From: Bryobacteraceae bacterium
Lineage (GTDB): Bacteria; Acidobacteriota; Terriglobia; Bryobacterales; Bryobacteraceae
Assembly (NCBI GenBank): GCA_041394945.1
Contig: JAWKHH010000002.1
Coordinates: 1,509,186-1,573,185, forward strand
Reading direction: 5' to 3'
Length of the DNA stretch: 64,000 bases
Shown here: in pieces, positions 50,093-58,347 of the stretch
Position numbering within the stretch: the first letter of the stretch is position 1
How the letters are laid out: each line of letters opens with the position of its first letter
Made by a program: the position numbers and the translations under genes
Notes under the pieces: model-generated
What the model was told of the DNA's origin: nothing
What the model saw: only the letters and a program-made list of their open reading frames with translations
Databases searched by the model: none

Positions 50093-51400
50093 ATGACCAA
50101 GCGTCTTCAGTTTGTCGTTGTAAGCGCATCCACCTGTCTGCTGGTGCTGCTTCTGCTGGGAACCGTACTCGGCCGCAGCAATGCCGCCGATGGCGACGCC
50201 TACAAGCATTTCGCCGTGTTCAGCGACGTAGTGGCCAAGATCAAGAGCGACTACGTGGAAGAGCCGAATATGCACAACGTGACGCTAGGCGCGCTCAACG
50301 GTCTGCTCGAATCCATCGATCCGTTCGCCAGCTATTTGAACGCCGAGCAGTACAAACAGTATCGCGACGCCATGACGCAGAAGAAGGGCGACGTGGGCCT
50401 GGTGCTCTCGCGGCGTTCCGGCTACATCGGCATCGTCGACGCGATTCCGGGGACGCCGGCGGCCGTTCTCGGGCTCACGACCTACGACATCATCGAAGCG
50501 ATCAATGGAGTGAGCACGCGCGACATGCCGCTCGCCTATGCGCAGTACCTGCTGCGGGGCGATCCGGGCACCAACGTGGAGCTGAGCGTGATTCAGGTTC
50601 GGCGCGGCGCCGAGGCGCAGAAGAAAGGCCTGACGCGAGCCAAGATCGAAATGCCCGCGGTCTCCGGCAAGATCATGAACGGCGACGTCGGATACGTCGA
50701 AGTTCCGGTGCTCGACAAGGGCCGTTCGGCGCAGGTGAAGACCAAGCTCGCCGAACTCGAGAAGCAGGGGGCCAAGCGCTTCGTGCTCGACTTGAGGAAT
50801 GACGCTGAAGGCGATCTGAACGAAGGGCTTGTCCTCGCCGATATGTTCCTCGACAAGGGTCAGATGACCTATCTCGAAGGGCAGCGTTCGCCGAAGCGGG
50901 CCTTCGAAGCCGATGCGGCCGTTGTAAGTAAACTGCCGGTGGTTGTACTGACGAATCGGGGCACCGCGGGCGCCGCCGAGATCGCCGCCTCGGCGCTTGC
51001 CGACAACAAGCGCGCGGAGTTGGTTGGCGAACGGACGTACGGCATGGCCGCCGAGCGCAAGGCGCTCACGCTCGACGACGGCAGCGCGGTGATCCTCGCG
51101 GTGGCGAAGTATTACAACGGGGCGGGGAAGGCGATTCAAGACACCGGCGTGACGCCGGCGCTGGTTGTCGCCGAAGCCGACGCGCCGGATACCGAAGACG
51201 AAGAGGGCGCACCCGGGCAGGCCGCGCCGCCGCCGGAGCCGAAGCCGGGCGAAGACGTCCAGCTCAAGAAGGCGATCGAGGTGCTGACGTCCGGACTGGA
51301 AGCCGCGAAGAAGGGCTCCGCCGCGGGGGCTGTTTCGGCAGCGCCCCCCGCCGGTGCGCCCAAGGGCCCGTTGAATATCCCGAGACCAGACCAGAGGTAA
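50093..51400 (+). CDS. S41 (C-terminal processing peptidase) homologue with altered catalytic dyad
   Basis: 435 aa. N-terminal signal anchor (VVVSASTCLLVLLLLGTVLG), the CtpA-like cap (YVEEPNMHNVTLGALNGLLESIDPFASYLN), a PDZ domain at about 98-170, and the S41 core. The nucleophile site reads NRGTAGAAEI, so the expected Ser is Thr291, and the general-base site reads GERTYGMAAE, with Met318 where Lys is expected. Loss of the Ser/Lys pair suggests a pseudo-peptidase that binds but does not cut. The tail is Pro/Glu/Ala-rich. Confidence 0.88.
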   Translation: MTKRLQFVVVSASTCLLVLLLLGTVLGRSNAADGDAYKHFAVFSDVVAKIKSDYVEEPNMHNVTLGALNGLLESIDPFASYLNAEQYKQYRDAMTQKKGDVGLVLSRRSGYIGIVDAIPGTPAAVLGLTTYDIIEAINGVSTRDMPLAYAQYLLRGDPGTNVELSVIQVRRGAEAQKKGLTRAKIEMPAVSGKIMNGDVGYVEVPVLDKGRSAQVKTKLAELEKQGAKRFVLDLRNDAEGDLNEGLVLADMFLDKGQMTYLEGQRSPKRAFEADAAVVSKLPVVVLTNRGTAGAAEIAASALADNKRAELVGERTYGMAAERKALTLDDGSAVILAVAKYYNGAGKAIQDTGVTPALVVAEADAPDTEDEEGAPGQAAPPPEPKPGEDVQLKKAIEVLTSGLEAAKKGSAAGAVSAAPPAGAPKGPLNIPRPDQR

Positions 51401-51416
51401 GTTCCCCGAACCCGCC

Positions 51417-51713
51417 ATGCCACTGTACGAATACCGTTGCCAGAAGTGCGACAGCGTCTTTGAAGTGATGCAGAAGTTTTCCGACGAGCCGCTCACCGAA
51501 CATGCCGGGTGCGGCGGAACCGTCGAAAGGCTGCTGTCGGCCCCGGCTCTTCAGTTCAAGGGCACTGGATGGTACGTCACCGACTACGCCAGATCCGGTG
51601 GCGGATCACGGTCCGAGAGCAAGTCGGCGGAGAAGAAGGAATCGAAGTCCACCTCCGGTTCGGACTCGGGCGGCTCGAAGTCTTCCTCGCCGGACTCGCC
51701 GGCGAAATCCTGA
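51417..51713 (+). CDS. FmdB-family zinc-ribbon protein
   Basis: 98 aa. The FmdB start MPLYEYRCQKCDSVFEVMQKF carries the first Cys pair; only one further cysteine (HAGCGGTVERLL) is visible, so the ribbon is incomplete compared with the usual CxxC pair. The remainder is a Ser/Lys-rich disordered tail. It follows the S41 homologue by 16 bp, probably in the same operon. Role unknown; these proteins are often called regulators from name only. Confidence 0.85.
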   Translation: MPLYEYRCQKCDSVFEVMQKFSDEPLTEHAGCGGTVERLLSAPALQFKGTGWYVTDYARSGGGSRSESKSAEKKESKSTSGSDSGGSKSSSPDSPAKS

Positions 51714-52586
51714 TCAGACGCTGACGACGGGGCAGGGGCTCTGCCGGATGATGGAGTAGGCGTCCGCTTTCAGCCGCCCGATGATGCCTGATTCGGCGCG
51801 GCGCCCGATCACCACGAGGTCCGCATCCACCTTCTCGGCGGCGTGATGGACGATGTAGGCGGGATCGCCGGACTCCACTTCGTATTGCGCCGGTTCGGCC
51901 CCGACCTTCGCGGTGACCGCTTCCAGGCGGTGACGAGCCTGGCGAACGAGGTGCATCCGCCAATCCGGGTCGAAGTACTCGCCCGTTCGCCCTTCTAGAT
52001 TCGGAGTGGCGTGCGCCACCACGAGTTTCGCGCCGTGATCGGCGGCGAATTCCGACGCCCACACGAGAACCTTCTCCGACATCACGCCCAGATCGACCGC
52101 GGCGACGACGGCCCTGAATTGATCATTGAGCGGAGGCGGATCCTCGAGGTGCGCGCCGGTCCACACGGGGCAATCCGCGTCGTGGAGCACCTTGGCCGCC
52201 ACGGAACCGAGGATGAACCGCCGAAACGGCCCATAGCCGTGAGTGGGCATCACGATCAGATCGACTTTCTCATCGTGGGCATATTGCACGATCTGATGCG
52301 CCGGATCACCCACCAGTTGAATATCCTTCGAATCGACTCCTTGCAGGTGGGTTGCCGAGAAAGTCGCGCACTCCTTTTTTGCCTCCTGCTTCCGCGCTTC
52401 GAACATTTGCGTCATGGCGAGCGTGCCGGCCTCCATCGACCCGACCGGCGCAAACAATGGCGGCATCACATGGGTCACCGTCACTTTGGCGTTGTAGTGC
52501 GCGGCCAGCCTCCGCGCGTGCTCCGCCGCCCCGGCCGATCTCTCCGACATGTCCACGGGTAGAAGAATGTGTTTCACCGCAAGCAT
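51714..52586 (-). CDS. Tandem universal stress protein (UspA)
   Basis: 290 aa with two Usp domains. The first (1-145) has HILLPVDMSERSAGAAEHARR and the ATP-binding loop PTHGYGPFRRFILGSVAAKVL, so it likely binds ATP. The second (155-290) keeps the fold (VVAAVDLGVMSEKVLVWA) but its loop GRRAESGIIGRLKADAYSII is changed. The gene converges on fmdB with its stop codon directly abutting. Cytoplasmic stress protein; partners unknown. Confidence 0.92.
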   Translation of the reverse strand: MLAVKHILLPVDMSERSAGAAEHARRLAAHYNAKVTVTHVMPPLFAPVGSMEAGTLAMTQMFEARKQEAKKECATFSATHLQGVDSKDIQLVGDPAHQIVQYAHDEKVDLIVMPTHGYGPFRRFILGSVAAKVLHDADCPVWTGAHLEDPPPLNDQFRAVVAAVDLGVMSEKVLVWASEFAADHGAKLVVAHATPNLEGRTGEYFDPDWRMHLVRQARHRLEAVTAKVGAEPAQYEVESGDPAYIVHHAAEKVDADLVVIGRRAESGIIGRLKADAYSIIRQSPCPVVSV

Positions 52587-52652
52587 TGGCCAGTCCTTTC
52601 GTACAACCGTAGTGCACGCTACCGGCCAATCATTGGTTCTGAAGGGGGGAAC

Positions 52653-52729
52653 TGGCGCGCCCGGAGAGACTCGAACTCCCGACCTGCTGGTTCGAAGCCA
52701 GACGCTCTATCCGACTGAGCTACGGGCGC
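52653..52729 (-). tRNA. tRNA-Arg (anticodon UCG), CCA encoded
   Basis: 77 nt on the minus strand. Acceptor stem GCGCCCG pairs with CGGGCGC, discriminator G, and CCA is encoded. The D arm is AGCTCAGTCGGATAGAGC and the T loop GTTCGAGTC. The anticodon loop CTTCGAA gives UCG, so it reads CGN arginine codons. The top pair of the anticodon stem is a T-C mismatch. Confidence 0.95.
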
Positions 52730-52780
52730 GCACCCTCGATTGTACACTCCCGCCTGGCGCGGCGGCGCTCGAGTTGGCGA

Positions 52781-52803
52781 TCGGACTGCTACGATCAGTC
52801 CGA
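52781..52803. promoter_or_regulatory. Extended -10 inside a perfect inverted repeat, control site of the CYTH gene
   Basis: Arms TCGGACTG (52781-52788) and CAGTCCGA (52796-52803) are perfect and 7 bases apart. The extended -10 TGCTACGAT (52787-52795) fills the centre and predicts a start near 52802. A repressor dimer here would cover the -10 completely. Confidence 0.6.
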
Positions 52804-52810
52804 GGGCCCG

Positions 52811-53398
52811 TTGACAACTTCCAACCGCGAAACCGAGATCAAGCTCGCCGTGCCGGATGCCGCCTCGGCCGCCGCGCTTCTTCAGCGCGCCGGTTTCCAC
52901 GAATCGGCCCCGCGCGCCTTTGAGTCGAATGAGCTCTGGGATTTCGCGGACTCACGGCTCCGCTCGAGCCGCCAGATACTCCGCATTCGCGAGTGCCGCG
53001 GCCAAACTGTGTTGACCTACAAAGGCCCGCCCGAGGCCGGTCCGCACAAGGTCCGGGAGGAACTCGAGGTCGGCGTGGATTCCGCCGCACCGCTGCGACT
53101 GATCGCAGGCCGGCTTGGACTGACGGCGGGATACCGGTACGAAAAGTACCGCACCGAGTTCTCTCTGCCTTCGGGGGCGGGCGTGGCGACGCTGGACGAA
53201 ACGCCGATCGGGACCTTCCTGGAACTGGAGGGCGAGGCGTCGTGGATCGACGCAATGGCGGCGTCGCTGGGCTTCGCGCCGGGTGACTACATCCTCGCCT
53301 CCTACGCCACACTATGGAACGAGTATGCGAGGCGGAATGGGCTGGATCCGGCCGCGGGTATGGTGTTTCCCCGGGCCTTCGGCGACGAAGCCCCTTAG
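52811..53398 (+). CDS. CYTH-domain protein (class IV adenylate cyclase / thiamine-triphosphatase-like)
   Basis: 195 aa from a TTG at 52811, supported by the promoter just above and by the domain starting at once. The CYTH signature ExExK appears as RETEIKLAV; further tunnel residues are in RSSRQILRIRECRGQTVLTYKGP, KVREELEV and ATLDETPIGTFLELEGE. The family binds triphosphates with two metal ions; CyaB-type cyclase, ThTPase or inorganic triphosphatase cannot be separated here. No CHAD domain is attached. Confidence 0.88.
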   Translation: MTTSNRETEIKLAVPDAASAAALLQRAGFHESAPRAFESNELWDFADSRLRSSRQILRIRECRGQTVLTYKGPPEAGPHKVREELEVGVDSAAPLRLIAGRLGLTAGYRYEKYRTEFSLPSGAGVATLDETPIGTFLELEGEASWIDAMAASLGFAPGDYILASYATLWNEYARRNGLDPAAGMVFPRAFGDEAP

Positions 53399-53455
53399 GT
53401 CGTCATGCAAAACCACTGAGTGACCGATCTCCGATTGAACCCTCCCCCCCCCTGG

Positions 53456-53464
53456 TGCTATTCT
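53456..53464 (+). promoter_or_regulatory. Extended -10 promoter for the 53522 gene
   Basis: TGCTATTCT (TGnTAnnnT) predicts a start near 53471, about 50 bases before the ATG at 53522. This supports that start over the in-frame ATG at 53420. Confidence 0.45.
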
Positions 53465-53521
53465 GGCCGTAACCGCAAGCAAGCAAACGTAGCAATGTTC
53501 GCCCAGGAGGGGGAAGGGAAA

Positions 53522-53950
53522 ATGATTTCAAGCGGCCTGATCATCGCGATCTCGACGCTCCTGCTCGCCTATTGGTTCCGCTACACTTGCCTGCTGATCC
53601 TCTGTTCGAAGACTGATCGCAACTACGCTCCCGATATCGCCGGCAAGCACCATTTGGCCTACCCCAACGTGCGAGAGATCCTCACCCGGGCTCCCGCTTC
53701 GCTGGACCCACTGGCAGTGGCGCTGGAGCGCGACTACCAGATCGTGAAGAGTCTGCTTGCGCACGCCGACGGGTTCCTGGAGCCGTGGCCGATGGAGGAG
53801 TGGCTGCTGCGCGCCAACTTCGCCGGGCAACGCTTTCTGTACCGTCTGAGCCGGCGGCTTTCGGGCCGTATGGCGCGAGCCGCTCTGCGCGAGATGGTGG
53901 ACGTGGTGGAGCACCTGGCCAACTCGAGCGGCGCCCGCGCGACGGGCTGA
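53522..53950 (+). CDS. Small protein with one membrane helix, unknown function
   Basis: 142 aa from the ATG at 53522, preceded by a purine-rich AGGAGGGGGAAGGG stretch. The N-terminus is one membrane helix (ISSGLIIAISTLLLAYWFRYTCLLIL). The cytoplasmic remainder is helical and arginine-rich (SLDPLAVALERDYQIVKSLLAHADGF, RANFAGQRFLYRLSRRLSGRMARAALREMVDVVEHLA). I do not recognise the family. Confidence 0.75.
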   Translation: MISSGLIIAISTLLLAYWFRYTCLLILCSKTDRNYAPDIAGKHHLAYPNVREILTRAPASLDPLAVALERDYQIVKSLLAHADGFLEPWPMEEWLLRANFAGQRFLYRLSRRLSGRMARAALREMVDVVEHLANSSGARATG

Positions 53951-54259
53951 GACCGGCGACCGGGCCGCGGCGCGGGATCGGTGACAATTCGTGTGCCTCC
54001 CAATAAAGACCGTGTGCTTCAGGGGAAAACGTTTGGCTTCCAGCCGCCCGTTGGAGTATAAACATATTGTGTCGGGTTTGTTCCCGAACGGTCTGTGAAT
54101 CCTCTGTGGAAAACTTTTCTAAGTATTGATCGCTCTGCAAGATAGCGTCCTCAGGCGAGAATGCGGATTGGCCTTGGTTTTCAAGAGGCTAAGGTGAACA
54201 ACCTAAGGGCCGATTCACATCTTGAACCGTTCTCCCCGGCTCGGTTACGGTAGTGAAAC
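53951..54259. other. Intergenic region before dnaB
   Basis: 309 bp with no gene. It is AT-richer than its surroundings between about 54030 and 54200. It has one DnaA-box-like nonamer TGTGGAAAA (one change from TGTGGATAA, 54108-54116), and TATAAA at 54057. Small stem-like pieces such as CTTG-GTTTT-CAAG exist near 54174 but give no recognisable RNA family. Confidence 0.4.
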
Positions 54260-55615
54260 ATGGCTTCCCGCGACATCACGTTCGAGAGAGGGCTGCCGGC
54301 CAACGTGGATGCCGAACAGCTCGTCCTCGGCGCCATTCTCCTCGACGACAACAACTTTGTGGTAGTCGGTGCGACGCTGAAGCCGGAAGACTTCAGTCTC
54401 GAGAAGCACCGACGCATTTTCGGGGCTATGAGCGGGCTCTCCGAAGGGGGCGAAAAGATCGACCGGATCACGGTGGCCAACGAACTCATGCGCCGCGGCC
54501 AGCTCGAATCGGTGGACGGGCTGAGCTACCTGGTTTCTCTCGACGACAACCTCCCGCAGATCTACAATCTCGAAAGCTACGTCCGGATCGTCCGTGAGAA
54601 GGCTCTGCTCCGCCGGATCATTCTCAGTTCGCAGAAGCTGATCGAGCGCGCGATGCTGGACCAGGAGCCGCCGGACCTGCTGCTGGCCGAGGCTGAAGAG
54701 TCGTTCCTGCGCCTGGGCGACGCCGGGCACAGTTCGCTCAAGACTCCCGGCCAGATTATCGAGGAGTTCGAGGGGGGCATCAGCGCGTTCCTCGACCCGT
54801 CGCGCCGCGTGAGCGGTCTCGCCAGCGGCTTCTACAAGCTCGATGAGATGACCTCCGGTTTCCACCCCGGCGAACTCATCATCATCGCCGCCCGCCCGGC
54901 GATGGGGAAGACCGCGCTCGCGCTCAACATCGCCCAGCGGATCGCCACACGCGAGATCGACCCGCGGCCGGTGGCCGTGTTTTCGCTCGAAATGTCCTCC
55001 GAGCAGTTGCTCACCCGATTGGTCTGCGCCGAAGCGCACGTGGATCAGCAGAAGTTCCGCCTCGGGTACCTGAATCAAGACGAACGGCGGATGCTGCAGA
55101 TGGGCGCGCTGAAGCTGGCCGAAGCGCCTCTGTTCATCGATGACACCGCGGCTGCGAACCTGATGGATATCCACGCGAAGTTGCGCCGCATCCAGGCCGA
55201 GCATGGATTGAGCCTTGTCGTCATCGACTATCTGCAACTGATGAGCGGACGCGGCCGGACGGAGAACCGGACCCAGGAAGTAAGCGCCATCTCCCGTGGT
55301 TTGAAGCTTTTGGCGAAGGAATTGAAAGTGCCGTTCCTGGTGCTCTCGCAGTTGAATCGCGGTCCGGAGACGCGCACCGTCGGCGACAACCTGCCGCAGT
55401 TGAGCGACCTCCGCGAGTCCGGGTCGATCGAGCAGGACGCCGACATGGTCTGGTTCATCTACCGGCCTGAGTACTACAAGCCGGACCGCGAGGATCTGAA
55501 GGGCCTCGCCGAGATCATCATCGCCAAGCAGCGCAACGGCCCCACGGGCAAGGCGAAGCTCGCGTTCCTCCGCCAGTTCACGAAGTTTGAGAATCTGGCC
55601 GAAGACGTCGAATAA
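54260..55615 (+). CDS. dnaB: Replicative DNA helicase DnaB
   Basis: 451 aa, no intein. The N-terminal primase-binding domain (LPANVDAEQLVLGAILLDDNNFV) leads to the RecA-type motor with Walker A RPAMGKTALALNIA, Walker B LSLVVIDYLQLMSG and the conserved QLNRGPETR, LRESGSIEQDADMVWFIYRPEYY. It unwinds the replication fork as a hexamer. No ribosome site precedes it. It converges with the SRPBCC frame, overlapping 38 bp. Confidence 0.97.
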   Translation: MASRDITFERGLPANVDAEQLVLGAILLDDNNFVVVGATLKPEDFSLEKHRRIFGAMSGLSEGGEKIDRITVANELMRRGQLESVDGLSYLVSLDDNLPQIYNLESYVRIVREKALLRRIILSSQKLIERAMLDQEPPDLLLAEAEESFLRLGDAGHSSLKTPGQIIEEFEGGISAFLDPSRRVSGLASGFYKLDEMTSGFHPGELIIIAARPAMGKTALALNIAQRIATREIDPRPVAVFSLEMSSEQLLTRLVCAEAHVDQQKFRLGYLNQDERRMLQMGALKLAEAPLFIDDTAAANLMDIHAKLRRIQAEHGLSLVVIDYLQLMSGRGRTENRTQEVSAISRGLKLLAKELKVPFLVLSQLNRGPETRTVGDNLPQLSDLRESGSIEQDADMVWFIYRPEYYKPDREDLKGLAEIIIAKQRNGPTGKAKLAFLRQFTKFENLAEDVE

Positions 55616-56105
55616 CCTCGGCGCGCGTCTTCTCGTGGCGGCCGCGGAAGGCCGCCCGCAGCGCCAGTTTCGCCGCCCAGCCGGCCAGCAGGTCCACGAC
55701 TCGGCCGCCGGGCAGGGAAAACTGGATGTCGTCGATGAGCCGGGTATTCACGCCTTCCGGCACGAAGATGTGGCGATGCGTCCACTGGCGAAACGGTCCG
55801 GTCACCTGCGTATCCGCGAACAACCGTTGCGGCGCCAATTCGGTGTGGCGCGCCTGCCAACGTGTGCGAAGCGGACCCAGAGCGATTTCAATGACGAGCT
55901 CCGAGCCGGGGGCTAACGGCTTCCCGGTTCGCGCGGCAACCCGAAGACGCGGAAAAGAGGGCGCCAGCCGGTCCAGTGCGTCTGGTAGTTCGTGGAAAGC
56001 GAATACGGCCTCTACCGGCGCGTCGATCAGCGAGCTGTAGACAAACCGACACTGGGATCGGGTGCCGACGGACGCTCCGCGGGTGCAAAGATTTTCGAGC
56101 GCGGC
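55578..56105 (-). CDS. SRPBCC (START/Bet v1-like) family protein with no canonical start codon
   Basis: The frame is open from right after the stop of the aldo/keto reductase (56106-56108) to a TGA at 55578, and in the same phase. Translation shows a complete SRPBCC domain: FVYSSLIDAPVEAVFAFHELPDAL, LAPGSELVIEIALGPLRTRW, TGPFRQWTHRHIFVPEGVNTRLIDDIQFSLPGG. No ATG, GTG or TTG occurs before a TTG at 55838, which is halfway through the domain. The real start may be a rare codon (for example CTG at 56030), or read-through or a small error is involved. Start given is the limit of the open frame. Confidence 0.6.
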   Translation of the reverse strand, partial: AALENLCTRGASVGTRSQCRFVYSSLIDAPVEAVFAFHELPDALDRLAPSFPRLRVAARTGKPLAPGSELVIEIALGPLRTRWQARHTELAPQRLFADTQVTGPFRQWTHRHIFVPEGVNTRLIDDIQFSLPGGRVVDLLAGWAAKLALRAAFRGRHEKTRAEVIRRLRPDSQTS

Positions 56106-57125
56106 TCAGTCCGTGGCGAACCCGTGCTGTTTCCGGTGGTGCGGGCCGTCGTAAACCTTGGTCGACTTGAACATCTCGTGACGGCCGTCACCGGCGACGT
56201 CCTTCACCGTGGCGCGGAAGGCCTCCATCTCGGCCTTGGAAAGCGGTTTGAAGGTGCGCGCCATGGCGACGTCTTCCTTCAACTGCTCCATCGACGTGAT
56301 TCCAACCACCTGGGCCGATACCGGCACGCTGAGCGAGTACCGGTAGCAATCAACGGCCTTCAGGCCTAACTCCTCAATCAGCCGGCCCTGGGTGTTGCCG
56401 CCACAGAGGCCCTTCATCCCGATGACGCCGACGTCTTTCTTGACGCACGCCGGGACCACCTGCTGCTGGAAGCTGCGGTAGAAGTAATCGCACACGTTGA
56501 TGGGCATCTGCGCCGTGTCCCAGGCGTGGGGCTTTCCGAGCATCTTCAGGTGGATGAGCGGATCCTTGTGGCCGGTGAAGCCGATGTAGCGGACCTTGCC
56601 CTGCTTTTTGGCCTCGAGCGCGGCCTTGAGGCCGCCTTTTTCGAACACCCAGTCGGGGTCGTTGTCATAGACCATTTCGTGGAACTGCCACAAGTCGAGG
56701 TGATCGGTCTTCATGCGGCGGAGGCTGTCTTCGAGGTCCCGCATCGAACCCTCGTAGTCGCGCTCGCAGTTCTTCGTCATCAGGAACACCTTGGAGCGCT
56801 TGCCGTCCATGCCGAGCGCCTTGCCCATCACCTCTTCGGCGTGGCCGTTGTGGTAGTCCCAGGCGTTGTCGAAGAAGGTTAGCCCCTCGTCGATGGCGGC
56901 GTGCATGATGCGCACCGCCTCGTTGTCGTCCTTCACGGAGCCGATGTGCCAGCCGCCGAGGCACAGGATCGAAACCTTTTCGTTGGTGCGGCCGAGCCGG
57001 CGCCGGGGGAGTCCCGTGGCCGAGGCCGAGGTAGTCTGCGCGATCACGGCTTCGGCCAGCGCAGTCGCGGAAAGCGCTCCCGCCGCCTGGTGCACGAAGT
57101 TCCGTCGCGAAGAGTTGTTCTCCAT
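56106..57125 (-). CDS. Secreted aldo/keto reductase with Tat-like leader
   Basis: 339 aa. The leader SSRRNFVHQAAGALSATALAEAV has twin arginines. The AKR barrel follows with tetrad candidates: Asp and Tyr in TFFDNAWDYHNGHAEE, Lys in FLMTKNCERDY, and His in LDLWQFHEM. A ribosome site CAGGAG lies 10 bases before the ATG. This group is frequent in Acidobacteria and Planctomycetes. It is divergent from the DUF362 gene with a 56-bp control region, and directly followed in frame by the SRPBCC domain. Confidence 0.88.
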   Translation of the reverse strand: MENNSSRRNFVHQAAGALSATALAEAVIAQTTSASATGLPRRRLGRTNEKVSILCLGGWHIGSVKDDNEAVRIMHAAIDEGLTFFDNAWDYHNGHAEEVMGKALGMDGKRSKVFLMTKNCERDYEGSMRDLEDSLRRMKTDHLDLWQFHEMVYDNDPDWVFEKGGLKAALEAKKQGKVRYIGFTGHKDPLIHLKMLGKPHAWDTAQMPINVCDYFYRSFQQQVVPACVKKDVGVIGMKGLCGGNTQGRLIEELGLKAVDCYRYSLSVPVSAQVVGITSMEQLKEDVAMARTFKPLSKAEMEAFRATVKDVAGDGRHEMFKSTKVYDGPHHRKQHGFATD

Positions 57126-57181
57126 TTGTGGCTCCTGGTCGCTGGTTGCGATCGACCGTCTTCGATTCTAACCTGTAAGTC

Positions 57182-58306
57182 ATGACTCCTACACCTTGTT
57201 CCCGGCGGCGGATGTTGCGGGTTTCGGCGGGTTCCCTGGCAGCCCTGGCCCTGAACGCACAGACCTCATCGAAGGCGGACGCGTCGCGGCTGGCGATGCC
57301 GGGCCTGCACAAGGGCAAGGTGGTGGCGGTGCAGAACCCCGCCTCGATCGTAGGCGGGAAGTTCGGCCCCGGACCCATCGCGGGCATGATCCGGACCGGG
57401 ATGACGCGCCTGACCGGCGCTCCCGACGCCACGGCGGCCTGGAAGCAGTTTGTCGAGCCGGGCGACGTAGTGGGGATCAAGGTGAATCCGGTGGGCGCGC
57501 CCCATGTGGCATCGTCGCCGGAGGTGCTGCGAGAGATCATCGCCGGGCTGCAGTCGGCGGGATTGAAGCCGCAGGATATCGTGGTTTACGACCGTTACCG
57601 CCGGCAGTTCCTGGGCGCGGGCTTCGACAAGTGGATTCCGGAGAAGGTCCGGTGGTCGTCGGCCACCGAAGATTACGAAGAGATCCAGCACGCCATTGAA
57701 GGTTACGATCCGGATCACTACATGGACATGGCGCTCACGCACCCTGGCTACGATGTTTCGAACCTGACCGCGCGGCGGTCCTACGCGGCGAAGTTCATCA
57801 CGCGCGAGGTCAACAAGCTGATCAATCTGCCGGTGCTGAAGGATCACCAGTCGGCCGGGGTGACGCTGGCGCTGAAGAATCTCTCGCACGGGCTGGTGAA
57901 CAACGTGAGCCGAAGCCACTCGAGCAAGACGCTCAACGCGTGCGGCTCGTTCATCCCAGCTGTTGTGGCGATGCCGGTGATCCGGAACAAGACCGTTCTC
58001 CACATCATGGACGGCGTGAAGGCGCTGTATCATGGCGGTCCGGGCGCCCGTCCGCAGTTCGTGTGGGAGCACAAGACGATGTACTTCGCCACGGATCCGG
58101 TGGCGCTCGATCGGATCGGCTGGGAGGAGATCGACAAGAAGCGCGTGGCGGCGGGTATGAAGACGATCGCGCTGGACCGGCCGGATCAGTTCTCCACCTT
58201 CGTGAGCCGGCAGCCCGAGCACGTGGAACTGGCCGGCGCGCTCGGCCTCGGCGAATGGGACCGGGAGAAGATCCGGCTCGAGACCATCGCGATGGAACCG
58301 GCCTGA
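57182..58306 (+). CDS. DUF362-domain protein with Tat-like leader
   Basis: 374 aa. The leader CSRRRMLRVSAGSLAALAL is twin-arginine. DUF362 features include VVGIKVNPVGAPHVASSPEVLREIIAGL, VVYDRYRRQF, INLPVLKDHQSAGVTLALKNLSHGLVNN and YFATDPVALDRIGWEEI. Some members carry iron-sulfur clusters through C-terminal ferredoxin motifs, which are absent here. Exported protein of unknown function, often near oxidoreductases as here. Confidence 0.85.
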   Translation: MTPTPCSRRRMLRVSAGSLAALALNAQTSSKADASRLAMPGLHKGKVVAVQNPASIVGGKFGPGPIAGMIRTGMTRLTGAPDATAAWKQFVEPGDVVGIKVNPVGAPHVASSPEVLREIIAGLQSAGLKPQDIVVYDRYRRQFLGAGFDKWIPEKVRWSSATEDYEEIQHAIEGYDPDHYMDMALTHPGYDVSNLTARRSYAAKFITREVNKLINLPVLKDHQSAGVTLALKNLSHGLVNNVSRSHSSKTLNACGSFIPAVVAMPVIRNKTVLHIMDGVKALYHGGPGARPQFVWEHKTMYFATDPVALDRIGWEEIDKKRVAAGMKTIALDRPDQFSTFVSRQPEHVELAGALGLGEWDREKIRLETIAMEPA

Positions 58307-58325
58307 CCGGCGCCGCGTATCATGA

Positions 58326-58347
58326 GGTGAGGAGGACTGTCCTCACC
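58326..58347 (+). promoter_or_regulatory. Perfect inverted repeat ending at the start codon of the next gene
   Basis: GGTGAGGA (58326-58333) and TCCTCACC (58340-58347) are 6 bases apart; the ATG follows at 58348. As RNA it would hide the GGAGGA ribosome site. A -10-like TATCAT (58318-58323) predicts a transcript start near 58330, so the left arm may be only partly transcribed, and it could instead be a DNA operator. Confidence 0.5.

Noticed and set aside
53951..54259. Possible replication origin or structural RNA before dnaB
   Set aside because: Only one imperfect DnaA-box-like nonamer and no DnaA gene or box cluster; no stable RNA fold or family features seen.
55474..55860. Minus-strand frame of 128 codons near the dnaB end
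   Set aside because: It is out of frame with the recognisable SRPBCC domain and has shadow composition.
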